Below, in pieces: positions 10,184-22,028 of a stretch of DNA of 64,000 nucleotides (the stretch's first letter is position 1; the number at the start of each line of letters is the position of its first letter). Below the pieces are notes generated by a model that saw only the letters and a program-made list of their open reading frames with translations, made no database searches and was not told where the DNA came from. The position numbers were made by a program, and so were the translations under genes. The stretch comes from Halichondria panicea (lineage: Eukaryota > Porifera > Demospongiae > Suberitida > Halichondriidae). The stretch spans positions 1,141,002-1,205,001 of the forward strand of contig NC_087393.1 in the NCBI RefSeq assembly GCF_963675165.1, written 5' to 3'.

Positions 10184-12449
10184 ATTAATATAAAAATCTT
10201 TTAGCAACTTAATTAAGGGAAGTGCAGTGAAGAGTGATTGCAGGGAATGGTCATTAGTCTCGTGGACCAGCTGTTTGCATTGACAGGTGGTTAGTGGTTG
10301 GAGGGACGGATATGTGAAACCTCATAATTAGATTTGCCAAATCTAGCAGTGCAGCTGTGCGGTTTCACAACTTACTATAAACATTTATCAGCCACTTTGA
10401 GCGCCACGATATTCAGGGTCTGGGTCCGCGAGACTAAATGGTCATTGATCCTATAATATACTCAGCCTGCATGTATACTCATAATTATAAGCATAAGATA
10501 GTTATCTATTGATGTAAGGATGCCGGGATTCCCTAGGACTGTTCATCATTCCAGGTATATATAGTCTAACCACCAGCAATAATAACACTGCACCACACTA
10601 GCTCGTATACATGCATGCAGTAAATTGAATAATACCGTCTTTCTTCTAATTACAGCGCCACTTATTATTTTCCGGTGCACAAATAGAACAAGAAAAACTA
10701 TAAATTCCAGTTTGGCGCTTACATTCGAGTGGCGCTTAGCAATAGAACGTGTAGCTGTTTCCACAAGGCTATCATATAGATCAGTTGTCAGTTGTATATA
10801 TGTATAGATCCTCGATTAAAGGCCACGTTATATCTAATTACCCGCCAGCAAAAAACAAATTTCACAATTTACCTGGCGCTCAATTAAAAATATTTTGTGA
10901 ACTTGGCGCTTCTATTATAGAGTGGCACTGGAATTAAAAGAAAGACAGTACACCTGTAGCAAAAGCAACATTCCAGGTAAAAACCACACAAACTGCATGC
11001 ATGGATTCACAGATCTAATTTCCTCGGCTACAATGCATGCATGCATGCACTATAAGTACCGGTATAATTATATTAGCTTATGCATGTGTAACTTCGCTAG
11101 CTAGACCCCAGGCCTATAAGCTTAATAATGCATGCCCCAGAGAAGCTCCCCACTGAACTCAATAGCTTTCAGAATAATTCGTATAACACAAGACTGCCCT
11201 AAGGCATCACATGACAACAGTATGACGTGGCAGCCCTAAGGCCCACGCCTTACAATTAAAGAATAATACAATAACAATAACTCATATATAGTCACTTGGT
11301 TACACATGCAGAAGCCAGAAGTCAACTATACACAGAAGCCAGAAGGGTCATTCTGTATCAATTCAACGAAATTTAAAACGTGACCTCTTCAAAATTGCAC
11401 GAAACTTGGTATATGTATGAGGAATGGTATATGATAACATCTCAGAACAATTTTGTGTTTGTAAACAATATGGCTTCTGAGATTGAGTTAATCATTATTC
11501 TTGTGTTGTATCATTGAGCAGGTAGATTGATCTTGACACTGTATGATGATACCTCGAGACCTTCTGCTTCGCACCTGAATGTAGATAGTAGTATAATTAT
11601 GATCATTGTATTTCTTCACCATCACTTGTGATCATTCTACTACAATGTGGCATCTATATGAAGCGTCTACCATGCTCAATGAGACAATGGGGGTACATTT
11701 ATGGGATGCAAACACTAATAAAAATAAAAAGCACTCCAGCCTGTTGGTAAAAAATTAGCATTTTGTCTGTTGATACATGGACTATACTTAGGCTTAGAAA
11801 ATCACATGAGGAACTAGCAATTTCAACGGCATTATCGGTAAATCGTCGCAATGTTTGACCTACTAGTGGTACTATATGTGCTGCTACCCATAAAAATACT
11901 TAGACTGGAAACCACGCCCCTTTCTTTAGGGAAAGAGACTGGCTACGACTCGTCCCAACGGAATGCTTGGAATGTAGTGTGTGCATGAATGCGTGGGAGA
12001 GATCTAAACCACAATAATTATTGCACACTAAGTTATAATTGATTTTGTGTGAGTATTATTTTTAGCTGTACAGTTGCAGTATAACTTTTATGTCTACTAT
12101 AGCTGTTTAGATATAAGTTGTCTATCAGTACTTCCAAGGAAGCAATTCTAAAGTTGCTCTGCAAGCAGCTAACTTGGCTGGTTACAAGGCCACTGCACAA
12201 ATAACAGACAGAAGTAGCAGAGATATAGTTATTGTCCACTAACATCGTATACATGTATAGAGGGAAATTTTTGTGTTTTTCGAGGGCATTGAACCGCGAA
12301 TACCCACGAAAACAGCAACTGTCGTCAGGGGCAAACCATAAGCACGTGGCATTGTGTTCAGCGCATGCATGCACAATGCATTGCAAACAGTTGCAGTTTC
12401 CCATCTCCTTCACTTCCAAGTTGCATTATTTCCACATGGCCTCCCTTCC

Positions 12450-13497
12450 CAGTGGCGTATACAATGGGGGGCTTTGGGGGCTTGAGTACCCCCCTGTCCT
12501 CCCAGACAACCATGAAACTAATTCTATCACTCAGTAGCTAGCTAGCTAGCTAACTGTGCAGCTCCAGAGATACATGCAGCTCTATCTCACGGTTACAAGT
12601 AATGACCACGCCCAATTGAGCATGCGCAATCAGCATTGCCATTGCCATTCCAATGTTGTTATGTAATGCATAATAGCTGATCAAGATCCTCTGCACTCTC
12701 CCAGTCACCTCTTGCTCCACTGAGAGATACTGCAAAGCAATGACTAACACTAGAATTACTGGACATCCCCATTGCAGTGATTGACCAGTTTGCTAGGATG
12801 TACCCCTGGAGAATAGTGCATGGAGATCCTACAAGATAACTGACTCATAATTATGTCTTATTATCACACTATGCATGTACCGTATAGCGCGAAATTTTCG
12901 AGGGGCTTAATTTTCGTGGATTTCGTGGGTTAGCAATCCTACACGAAAATTAAGTCCACGAAAATCGTTCTTTACCTGCTATAACGTGCAAGATTTAAAG
13001 GCGTGGCTTCCGGTAAGCAGTCATTCCGCGAACATTGTGCAACGAAATAGTTTTAGAGGCTAATCCACGAAATATAAGTGCCTCGAAAATTTCGCGCTAT
13101 ACGGTATTAGATCCCATTTGAATGTATTTAGCAGGGAACTATGAGCTATAGTACCGGTACTATAGATTCTGGGCTACAAACCACAACATTATACATTTTG
13201 ATACACATAAAATTATTGTAGCTAGATGCTTTGTGTAGTAACATAGTAACAGAACTAGAATGGAAGAGAGAAGCTCTAGAGTATTTTTGGCTTTGTTCGA
13301 GAGTAGTAGGAGCCGCTCGTTTCTTGGGCAGTGTGCTGTACTTTTTTGCTGCAAGGCTGCATGGGGGAGGAGCTGAATGTATGAAAGACGTGCTGCAATA
13401 AATGCAGGGGCATAAAATCGCGTGTGCTATGCACGCAGCCCCATTTTTTTCTGTGCTCTTGAGCACCCTCCTGCTTCAATCTCTAGAAACGCCCCTG
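12450..13497. mobile_element. Possible hAT-like element with a nested MITE
   Basis: Left end CAGTGGCGTATACAATGGGG and right end (reverse complement) CAGGGGCGTTTCTAGAGATT share CAG-GGCGT, a hAT-type terminus. Only a 5-base motif (cttcc) is shared at the flanks, and the inverted repeats are imperfect. No transposase visible. The MITE at 12880-13104 would be nested within it. Weak. Confidence 0.3.
12880..13104. mobile_element. TA-flanked MITE, CCGTATAGCGCG family, copy C
   Basis: A 225-bp element. The ends CCGTATAGCGCGAAATTTTC and its reverse complement form perfect terminal inverted repeats, with TA on each side. This suggests the Tc1/mariner group (inference). Two more copies are at 51171-51396 and 51493-51728. 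Confidence 0.85.
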
Positions 13498-13779
13498 CTT
13501 CCTAGTTATAGTTTTGACTCTGACCTTCCTAACTATATAGGAAGTGAATTGCCCTAATGGGCTTCCGTATTAGTTATTGGTATCTTTGATTTTATGATCA
13601 TGCTGCATGGCACTATAGATGTTGTTAAACTGAGTATATCCAGCTATATATATACAACTGGATACCCTCACACCTTAATTGATTTGTCAAATTGGCAACA
13701 TTAAAATTTGTTGCCAAATTTACTCGCTATATATACGGCTTATTATAATCACAAGCATCCAATTATGTGCTCTTACAGG

Positions 13780-14412
13780 GATGAAGCAAGTGGTGTGTGA
13801 AGCTCCTTGTTTATGTCCACATGATGTTGTCAACATGGTGGTTAGGTCAGATGTTCTTGTAGTAGGTATGTTAATTCACAAATTGCGCAAACCCAATTGT
13901 ACTCTCGTTCATTGCAATTATGATGTAATAATGAAATTAAATGTTCCAGCCAGCAATCAGCCTGAATGTGCAGCCAGCATGCAATCAACCTGAATATGCA
14001 GTGACCGGCACATCTGATGCTGAGCAAGACATTCTGGGCATGGTAATGATTGCCCACGACGAAGAACTGCAGATGAGCCTAAGAGATGAAGGTGTGCTTT
14101 AAAGTATAGTTCATGATATTCATATATACTAATTTCATGGCATACATGCAGAAGAACACTTCAACCACCTTCACCTTCTCGAAGAGATTGGACACGGTAC
14201 CTTTGGGGTGGTCCACATAAGGCAATTTGGAGAGGGAAAATTGTTGCTGCAAAAGTCGTTAGGGCTGAAGCTGGGACTAGTGTTCACAACACTCTCCTAT
14301 CTGAAATGGAAGCCATCAGGTATAATTTTTATACCAAAACAGCATATTTCATTGCATGCTTAGTATATAGGAGCATCAACCATATCCCAACATACTGAGT
14401 CTGCTATATAAA
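13780..14412 (+). pseudogene. Protein kinase relic truncated by the block 2 boundary
   Basis: One plus-strand exon-like segment ends near 14091 (frame AHDEELQMSLRDEG). The next starts after a CAG at 14152 and encodes HLLEEIGHGTFGVVHIRQFG, a glycine-rich loop. After a one-base frame change it encodes VAAKVVRAEAG (the kinase VAxK lysine) and LLSEMEAI, ending at a GTATAA donor near 14319. A further segment at 14371-14410 gives EHQPYPNILSLLY, like the HPNI step after helix C, but not in the frame the splice would need. Homology to block 2 begins at 14417, so the rest of the kinase is missing. Tyrosine versus serine/threonine type cannot be decided. Confidence 0.55.
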
Positions 14413-14416
14413 AACA

Positions 14417-15140
14417 AACTGGTCTATTAGGGTCAGCCTATCACTGTTTATGCCAGCAAATAGTGCCAGAGCAATTCTGAATGAATGGGGGACTATAGCC
14501 ACTTCTCTGTTGTTTGGAGCGTCTTTGATTAGGGTAATACGACATCGCCACAAAATCGATCACCACAAGTGCTAGGGAGATATGCCTCAGGGAATATTGC
14601 GTCACGTTGTATAGAGATGTTAGTTGAGATTAGACGAGAGGATACCACCAAACCATTCGAGGACTGTTGAACAGTAAATTGGGTACCTAATGGAGACGAA
14701 TCTGCAGTGAGAGAGAATACTGCATGAATGGGCTCGTACTAGCTGGGCGTGGCCGGGGGACACGCTTATACATGATTTGTACTGCTGTGTTATGCAATAC
14801 TGCATCATGAATAAAATTATAAACCGTATCCAGTTATGAATATCGTTATCTTGCAATCTGCCTCCTCAGTACAAACCCTGTACATGTACATGTATTAAGC
14901 GTGTCCCCCAGCCATATGATATGTCAGAATGGGGGTCAAACCACACCCAGCTATGCTCGTACTGTACGTTTAGTCTATTCATGTCTAGCGAGCATTCATG
15001 ATGTAAACATGTACTCTATTGTGTTAGATCTACATTTCTATACACAGTACGTACCGACTACGTACCTTGTAGCTGAGCTCGAGCATTGATGACAACAGTA
15101 AGAGAAAATTAAACAACAGCACAGTAGGAAAGAATTCCAT
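14417..15140 (-). pseudogene. Fragment of the orphan membrane protein gene (block 2)
   Basis: 14417-14745 matches 20690-21020, the first quarter of exon 2 of the intact gene, with base changes and small indels. The 3' three quarters of exon 2 and exons 3-4 are absent. The intact gene's splice acceptor region, about 22 bases near 21024-21045, is deleted here. The exon 1 counterpart at 15066-15140 keeps ATG and a donor but is 8 bases longer, so its phase no longer fits. It cannot encode the protein. Confidence 0.8.
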
Positions 15141-16980
15141 CCCAGATCACCCACACGCTGATACGTACTTCTTGATCTTCTGTATAATATTTGCTGGCCA
15201 CTTACTCACTCTGTTTACAAGAGCTAGCTACAGATTCACACAACTGGATGCCTTTTTATATAGCTGGCATCCCAGCTGAGCTGCAACGCTTAGACGTAAC
15301 GTCATTTCATGCATGCTACCATGCATTGTCATGTCATGTTCAATTTGAAATTCCCCCTTCCTTTTTACCTTACAAATTGTGCAATCATAGACCATCACCA
15401 CAAAATCCCCACAATACATGGAAGCACAGAAACACATTATATGATTTAGAGTCACAGTAATGTTATATGCAATCTATACATTGTTTGTGGTCAGCCAGTG
15501 ATGACCCTCCGCAGCATGGTGAGGGCAGTGTCTCCGTTGTCAGCTGGTACCTGTAAATGCAAAGTTCTACATAATTAATACTGTGATGTTTATATACTGT
15601 GATGCTGTTACAGTACAGGAATAGAATATCAACACACACACAAACCCCTCACATCCCACCCCCACCCCCACCCCTCACACACCCTCACCATGTGTCCAGC
15701 ATTGAGTATCCAATAGAAGGCGAGGTTTTTGTACGCCTGATAAAAGCCACCAGTGTGTTTCTTAGTGTGGTCAGTGTCAGGGTAGACGGGAATTTTCTTA
15801 GCAGCCTTAAAACTGCATGGGCAGTCCATCCCACTTGAGTTTGTCCATCCAAGCCACAGTGCCTGTAGTGATAAAAAGGTAATAATTATATGTAACCAGG
15901 AGTGCATGAGTATGTAACTATAGCAGGATACAATTAATTTCAGTGTTCCTTGCATCATCAGCACCTGTGTTCTAGTCCCTGGGTTTTTTCCTGTGTTTAC
16001 TTTACCAATATGGGAACCAAACACATTCCTAAGTAGACTTCAAACAACTTTAATTGCTAGCTCATCATGACCCATAACAAGGGACTAACCTTGAGCACAG
16101 CAGATGAGGTCCAGCTGGCCATTGTACACAGTCACATTTACCCTGCATAGAGAGTAGCTGGTCCACTGAATGAGGGAGGGTGGCAGGCAAAATAAGTATC
16201 ACACAGGTACAAGTACACCCCTCCCCACTAGCACAGACCTGTGCCGATGACATCCTTCATGAAGTCCACTTTTTGTTTCTCAAACACTTGCGCTACAGAA
16301 GTCAGTTACATTTTTTGATGAATTTGACACAGATTAATCAAAACACAAACCAACCTTCCTAAAAGTTACGTTATGAATGCATCAATTGTTACAAAATCAG
16401 GCTGGTCAAATTCAAGTGCAGGTTCCCAAAGTCAATAGAATTTAGGCTTTGATAGCGTACAATAATCGAACAACTCACATCCCCAAACCACTTTGTCCGG
16501 AATGTGGAGCTTCTGTTTGATTGGTCCGTTCATGAGTTGACTGAGTGATTGGGCATTGTACCGTTGCAGGATCCGAGGGAGGCCACGCCCACTTTGAAGG
16601 GACGTCACTTCGTCATCGTTATGACGCAGGGTGTTATAAAAGTCCACATCATCAGTCAACTGCGTGGAGGAGGTAATTGTGGATGGGTATACTAATACAG
16701 AACTGTAGTAAAGTTGGTTAAATTTCAATGACTTGATGATTTTATGAGAGCTTAGAAAGGAGCCCGTTCAGATGGTAAGTAATCTCATATTCCAAACAGG
16801 AAATTGCACTTTGTAGTGCTCAGCAATAAAATACATATTACACTTGACTCACTGCTTCAATGACATCCTCAGTCTGAGACCAGAGCTCAGTGGACCTGGC
16901 ATAGTCTCCATTGTTGAACGCAGCCTCGGTCTGTTTAGAGTAGTTTTGAATACGAGCCAGCTCCACCTCATTCACCAGCG

Positions 16981-16983
<3 letters not shown>

Positions 16984-17040
<57 letters not shown>

Positions 17041-17641
17041 AGGTTTCAAAATAAAATTATAAGAAAATAATAAATAACTTTTGGGTGGAATTGTGTCCAC
17101 TGCTCATATTACTAGCTCAAACGGGATGCTCGCTTAATTTAATTTTAAATTATATTGACATCTGATGCTAATTAAGTGTATTTACGACAAGGATTTACTA
17201 GAAACAAACAAAAAACAAACAAAAAAATTAGACAGCACAAAACTATACAGGTATAGAAAAAGCAAACAGATGCTCGGCCTTGAGAGCCGAGAATGATGGG
17301 TTAAAGAGTCTTTAACGGTGCACCAACCCTCCCCATTCATCTGTTGCAATTGCATTCAGAACTAAATAAGCTATTCACTTGGGGCCATGCTGATTGTAAG
17401 CTATATTCACATTTGAGGTAATGCTGACATAAAGTATAGAACTTATCTTAGACTTGATATTGGCTGCTGTAATACTTCTAAATCTGACCGACTTATCTTA
17501 TATAAGGCTGTATTGTATCTGATAATGGGGATGGGTCTATGTGGTTTTTCTAGGTGGCAAGCACAAAACAACTATTAACCTCTAATTTTGGTTCTTAGAA
17601 TTAGCATTAGGCATTAGTCAAATAAAAATAAATAGAGATGG

Positions 17642-17724
<83 letters not shown>

Positions 17725-17735
17725 CGTGTGTGTGG
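16984..17735. repeat. Interrupted TG microsatellite in SCPEP1 copy 2
   Basis: TG runs at 16984-17037 and 17645-17735 correspond to one run in copies 1 and 3. They are separated by about 600 bases of unrelated sequence. On the minus strand the left run forms the CA-type acceptor of exon 16853-16981. Confidence 0.8.
17038..17644. mobile_element. About 600-bp insertion inside the TG run; possible non-LTR retrotransposon 3' fragment
   Basis: Absent from copies 1 and 3. Read on the minus strand it ends in a T/G-rich tail (repeats of TTTG near 17210-17225) and contains short open stretches, but no clear reverse transcriptase motif. Truncated LINE copies with simple-repeat tails look like this, but a segmental insertion is equally possible. 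Confidence 0.35.
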
Positions 17736-18850
17736 GTGGGGGGTGGGGGATTATGAGACGCTATATACACTTCGGCCAGACTGGTACAGTGTGTATTGCA
17801 GTACTCACACAGGAACTATCACTGAAAAATCAGAACTAACCGTTGCAAAAAGATACGGGCCCCACATGTTGACGTAATCTATGCAGAGGGTAAGCAAAGA
17901 GCACATGAACCACTGGGAAAGGCATAGCAACAGTGGCCTGGGGCACTCACCAATAGCAGAGATCCAGCTGTCCCCAAGACCCACACCTTTGAAGACTACT
18001 GAGACATTCCCTGCATTGATGGCCTACAAAGAATCATTACAATACTAGAATCATTACAAGCTACTACAATCGTTAGGAAAGTTAAACTGACCTCTTGAAG
18101 CACTTCAGCAAAAGCAGTTGTCATCTTTCCACCGTACGACTCACAGAATATATAGAATGGCATTTTCTGCGTGACCACAGGTCATGAGAATATGAAACAC
18201 TCAAGCTACATCCTCACACATGCTATATTAATTATGTAGAAAATCACTAATGAAAAAAACAGTGTTCACATTACATAATTGGTACCTGAAAAACAGAGTG
18301 TGTTTTAAGAAAGGCACTGAAGAGTGAGAGGAGATCCTTAGCAATCTCTGCAACGTCGGTGGTATATGCTGAGTCATCATCGACGTAGCTATATCCGGTG
18401 CCAACAGGGTTATCGATAAACAGAATATTAGTCGCCTGAGTCCAAGTGGTGTTTCTAGGCTTGAGGTTTATATCCAGCGGTCCAATCTCCATGAAGTTCC
18501 CGAAACCAGTCGATGAGCTTCCTGGTCCACCCTAGAGGAAGGAACAAACAAGACGTGTTATTGCAGCTACATGTAGTGACATTGAGAATTACCCTATTAT
18601 GATTATATAGGTATCAATAGCGATGTAATGAAAGTTGCATTCTGTACGTAAACATATTTTAATTGTAAAGGACTGGACTACAACAGAGGTACGTACCTGC
18701 AACCATAAGACGAGAGGAACTTGTTCCCTGTTCTTGCACCCATAGAGCCACCAGAACATGTGTGCAGATGTCCTCACACCCACAAAGCCCCAATCCTTGT
18801 CTGGGATGACTGGAGCTGTCGACTGGACGCTGCAAACGAGCAGCAGAAGG

Positions 18851-19152
18851 CAGTACACACAGATCTAGACTGTGTGAATTTCTACAGGATGAATTAGACC
18901 ACTAGCCAGCTATAGATCTAGTGGTAATTCATCCTGATGTACTGGCCTACCCGCTTCTACACCGGTAGGCCTCTGGCTCTAGCTCTAGCATAAGTGTACA
19001 GCTAGCTAGCCGGCTAAAGGTACTAGGCCTGTGTACAGCTTTGTTTATTGATAATCGAAAAACGACCTGCACACACATATACACATAAAGAAAAAATTTA
19101 TATTGAAAATGCACATGCACACAAATAAATAAGAAATTCTATTATGCTGGTT
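18851..19152. other. Short spacer between block 2 and block 3
   Basis: No coding exon seen. It contains a small inverted repeat, gatgaattagacc and ggtaattcatcc around 18880-18935, and an A-rich stretch at 19090-19110. It marks the junction where block 2 homology stops inside SCPEP1 exon 1. Confidence 0.5.
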
Positions 19153-21477
19153 TCACGAGGTACAGACATCATTGTCAGGTGTAAGACTCCTGTGTCCTAA
19201 TGAAGAAGTGGATGTCCCACGAGGATGATGAAGATCATTGTTTACAAGAGTTTGTTGTCTGCAGGACAACTCTGGTGCTGACCCTTGGACGACAGTAGAG
19301 TGATTTACCGCTGAACTCGACTCAGAGAGCGAGCGATGTAGGTCTGTCATTTTATTGCCTGTGGGGCAGTAAAAATAATTCATTATAAACCATCACAGCT
19401 ATAACCAATTACATCTAGTGAATTCATTTTACCTTGGTTTTCACTCCTCTGAGTCGCCTGTGCTATAAGCGGACGTTGGCTAAGAGCCCTAGAAATAGTT
19501 TAAGTATACAATTAGTATACACATCTGATCAAATGTGCATGAAATTAACAGAGATGTGAATGCTATAGACTGTACATGTATCATGGCTTACTTATTTCTA
19601 GACTTCACCCAATAGCACAAGCACAAGCAAACTGCAATGAAGACGACAGTCATGACAATACATGTAGGTAAACCCAATCCAATTAAAAGGCCAAGGATGA
19701 GTTGTTGTTGACGAGGATCGATCGAATCACCCGGTGGAGAAGACGTCTCATTGGTCGGCTTTTCTTGAGGGATAGTTGATTCTGGACATAAGAAGTCAGG
19801 ATTCAACTCGAATGTGGCCAGAAGATATGTTTGGTTGCTACTGAATTGCTGTGAGTGGCAAGCAAGGTCTTGGACGACAGAAACAGTTGAATTACTGAAC
19901 AGTAACACATGACCATCAATCAGCTGGTGATTGATTTGCGCATCGTCAGCGAGAATGATTGTTTGGTTGTCCAGAAGGTTTGTGAGTGCAATGCTACCGT
20001 CTCTCGAAGTACCGATAAAATACGTGGCATCTTCAATCGTTGCACAGTCACCGACGTATCTCTCCGACAAGTTCAATGGATGAGGGATCACATGATCTAA
20101 CAGTCCGGGCGATACCAGCGCTAAAGTTTCACTTCGTTGCTCAATATAAACACCTTGAGGGCAGTGAAACCTTGTTTGAGTTCGCTTAAAGCCGACTCTC
20201 ATTCCCCCACGATATATCACGCTGATGTTGATTAGATTGTTGTCTGAGCAATACACTAGCAGATTATTTAAGTTTCTCGATTGCCTCACGTCCGTCACAT
20301 TGTTTCCAAAGCATACACTCCTGTTGGTGTCAGCATAAAAATGTTCAGCCGATGAGAATGAATTACCATAACCGGGTAGAACAGTGAATAAGACGTCATC
20401 GTCAAACCAGATCACATGACTGTCACTAACTAAATCAACACTAGAGAAGAATATCGGAGAGAGGCCAGTAGAGTACGATTGATACGGGGTGTCAATATTG
20501 TCGTTCAGCAGCGATAGGGACGACTGGTTCAAATCCTCAAAGTCGATGTGAACTTTGAACAACCATAAATCTACTTTAAAATGAGCAAGTGGAGTGAAGC
20601 GAACACACGATACCACACGTCCATCGTCTGATGGGCTTTTTGCGATAGAGGTGAAGCTACAGTTGACCTCTTCTTGCGGGCCAAGTATGAACTGGTCTAT
20701 TAGGGTCAGCCTATCACTGTTTATGCCAGCAAATAGTGCCAGAGCAATTCCGGCTGAATGGGGGACTATAGCCACTTCTCTGTTGTTTGGAGCGTTTTTG
20801 ATTAGGGTAACACGACATCGCCACAATCGATCACCACAAGTGCTAGGGAGATATACCCCAGGGAATATTGCGTCACGTTGTATAGAGATGTTAGTTGAGA
20901 TTAGACGAGCGGATACCACCAAATCATTTGAGGACTGTTGAACAGTAAATTGGGTACCTAATAGAGACGAACCTGCAGTGAGAGAGAATACTGCATGAAT
21001 GGGCTCGTACCAGCTGGGCGTGGCCCGGCCTCTGTTCTGACGGATGGCCGGGGGACACACTTATAGAGGATTTGTACTGCTTTGTGCAATACTGCTCTCT
21101 GTATTAAGCGTCATGAATAAAATTATAAACTGGCTATGAATATTGTTATTTTAGAATACTGCAATCTGATTGGGTTACACTCCTCAGTGCAGCAGTACAA
21201 ATGTTATATAAGCGTGTCCCCCGGCCACCTGTCAGAACGGGAGCAGGGCCATGCCCAGCTAGGCTCGTACTGTACGTCTGATAATTACATGTACGTAGAT
21301 CTAGTCTCTTCAAGTTCTATTTATGATCTACATGATGTACACGTACGTACACGTACTGTACTGTGGTTGAATCTAATTTCTATACACTAGTACATGCAGT
21401 AAGTACGTACCTTGTTGAGTTTGAGCATTGACCACAGCAGTAACAGAAAACAACAACACAGTAGGAAAGAGTTCCAT
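19153..21477 (-). CDS. Orphan type I single-pass membrane protein (588 aa)
   Basis: Not recognised as any known family. Exons: 19153-19358, 19433-19488, 19592-21029, 21411-21477 (1767 nt, phases agree). Exon 1 encodes a signal peptide (MELFPTVLLF, then AQTQQ). Exon 2 encodes an ectodomain of about 440 residues with many N-glycosylation sequons (NIS, NCS, NQS, NRS, NVT, NST, NET), scattered cysteines, and one strongly hydrophobic segment at about 465-497 starting LILGLLIGLGLP and followed by KSRNK. Exons 3-4 encode a serine-rich cytoplasmic tail of about 90 residues. The exon 2 acceptor used is AACAGAG before GC, because CAG eight bases earlier is out of frame. It lies directly downstream of SCPEP1 copy 3 in the same orientation and is duplicated with it. 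A cell-surface receptor or adhesion role is only a guess. Confidence 0.75.
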
Positions 21478-22028
21478 GACAGATTACCCACACGCTGATA
21501 CGTACTTCTGTATAATTTGCTGGCCACTGCACTCACTATAGCTAGCTATACGGTACTTGCTTTATTATAATTATTATAGCCCAGCCATAGATATAATACT
21601 ATAAATTACAGCTGAGTAGCCTCGATCTCCAATCAGATTGCAGTATCTCAAGGGGATTGATCACACCCACTCAACTGTACCACGTGTGAATTTTGCACAC
21701 GTGAGAGGCGAGGCCAACACCCACTTTAATAAATGATATTCATCGCTATTGGTTAGCACCCACATAGAATGAATTATGATTTCATGATACTATTGCGTAA
21801 CAGGCCAGAACAAAACTCAATTAACTGTGGATAGGCTTGATTCCCGACCTCCTTCAAGGAGGGCGGCGGCGCTCGACTACAACTTTCCCATGTACAGCTT
21901 TTACATATTGCACAATCATCATTATCACTATAATTATCAGAGTTCATTAGCCACAAAAACATGGAAACACAGAAATTCTTGAATGATTTAGAGTCTTGTT
22001 ATTATGAATCTATACAATGTTTGTGTAG

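Larger units (their letters stand above)
10184..13700. other. Gene-free stretch between the repeat-exon gene and the kinase relic
   Basis: No coding exon could be supported. Contents seen are a cluster of ggcgct-containing repeats at 10655-10930, palindromic gcatgc runs near 11000-11050, a TA-flanked MITE at 12880-13104 and a doubtful hAT-like pair of ends at 12450 and 13497. The segment 13106-13150 is the reverse complement of 62745-62790, marking another dispersed repeat. Confidence 0.5.
15491..18850 (-). pseudogene. SCPEP1: Serine carboxypeptidase copy 2, pseudogene
   Basis: All eleven exon equivalents are present: 15491-15550, 15689-15862, 16090-16165, 16239-16292, 16479-16659, 16853-16981, 17841-17878, 17951-18023, 18092-18166, 18286-18531, 18697-about 18850. 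Breaks: homology stops inside exon 1 at about 18850, removing the ATG and most of the signal peptide. There is a 12-base in-frame loss in exon 1 and a 9-base in-frame loss in the 16239-16292 exon. The exon with the catalytic Asp (16090-16165) is 76 nt instead of 75. The exon with the catalytic His (15689-15862) has 4 extra bases. The Ser motif CESYGGKM is still intact. Confidence 0.9.

Noticed and set aside
12233-12537. Plus-strand 101-codon frame
   Set aside because: It lies in repeat-rich sequence overlapping a possible transposon end and has no recognisable domain or splice context.
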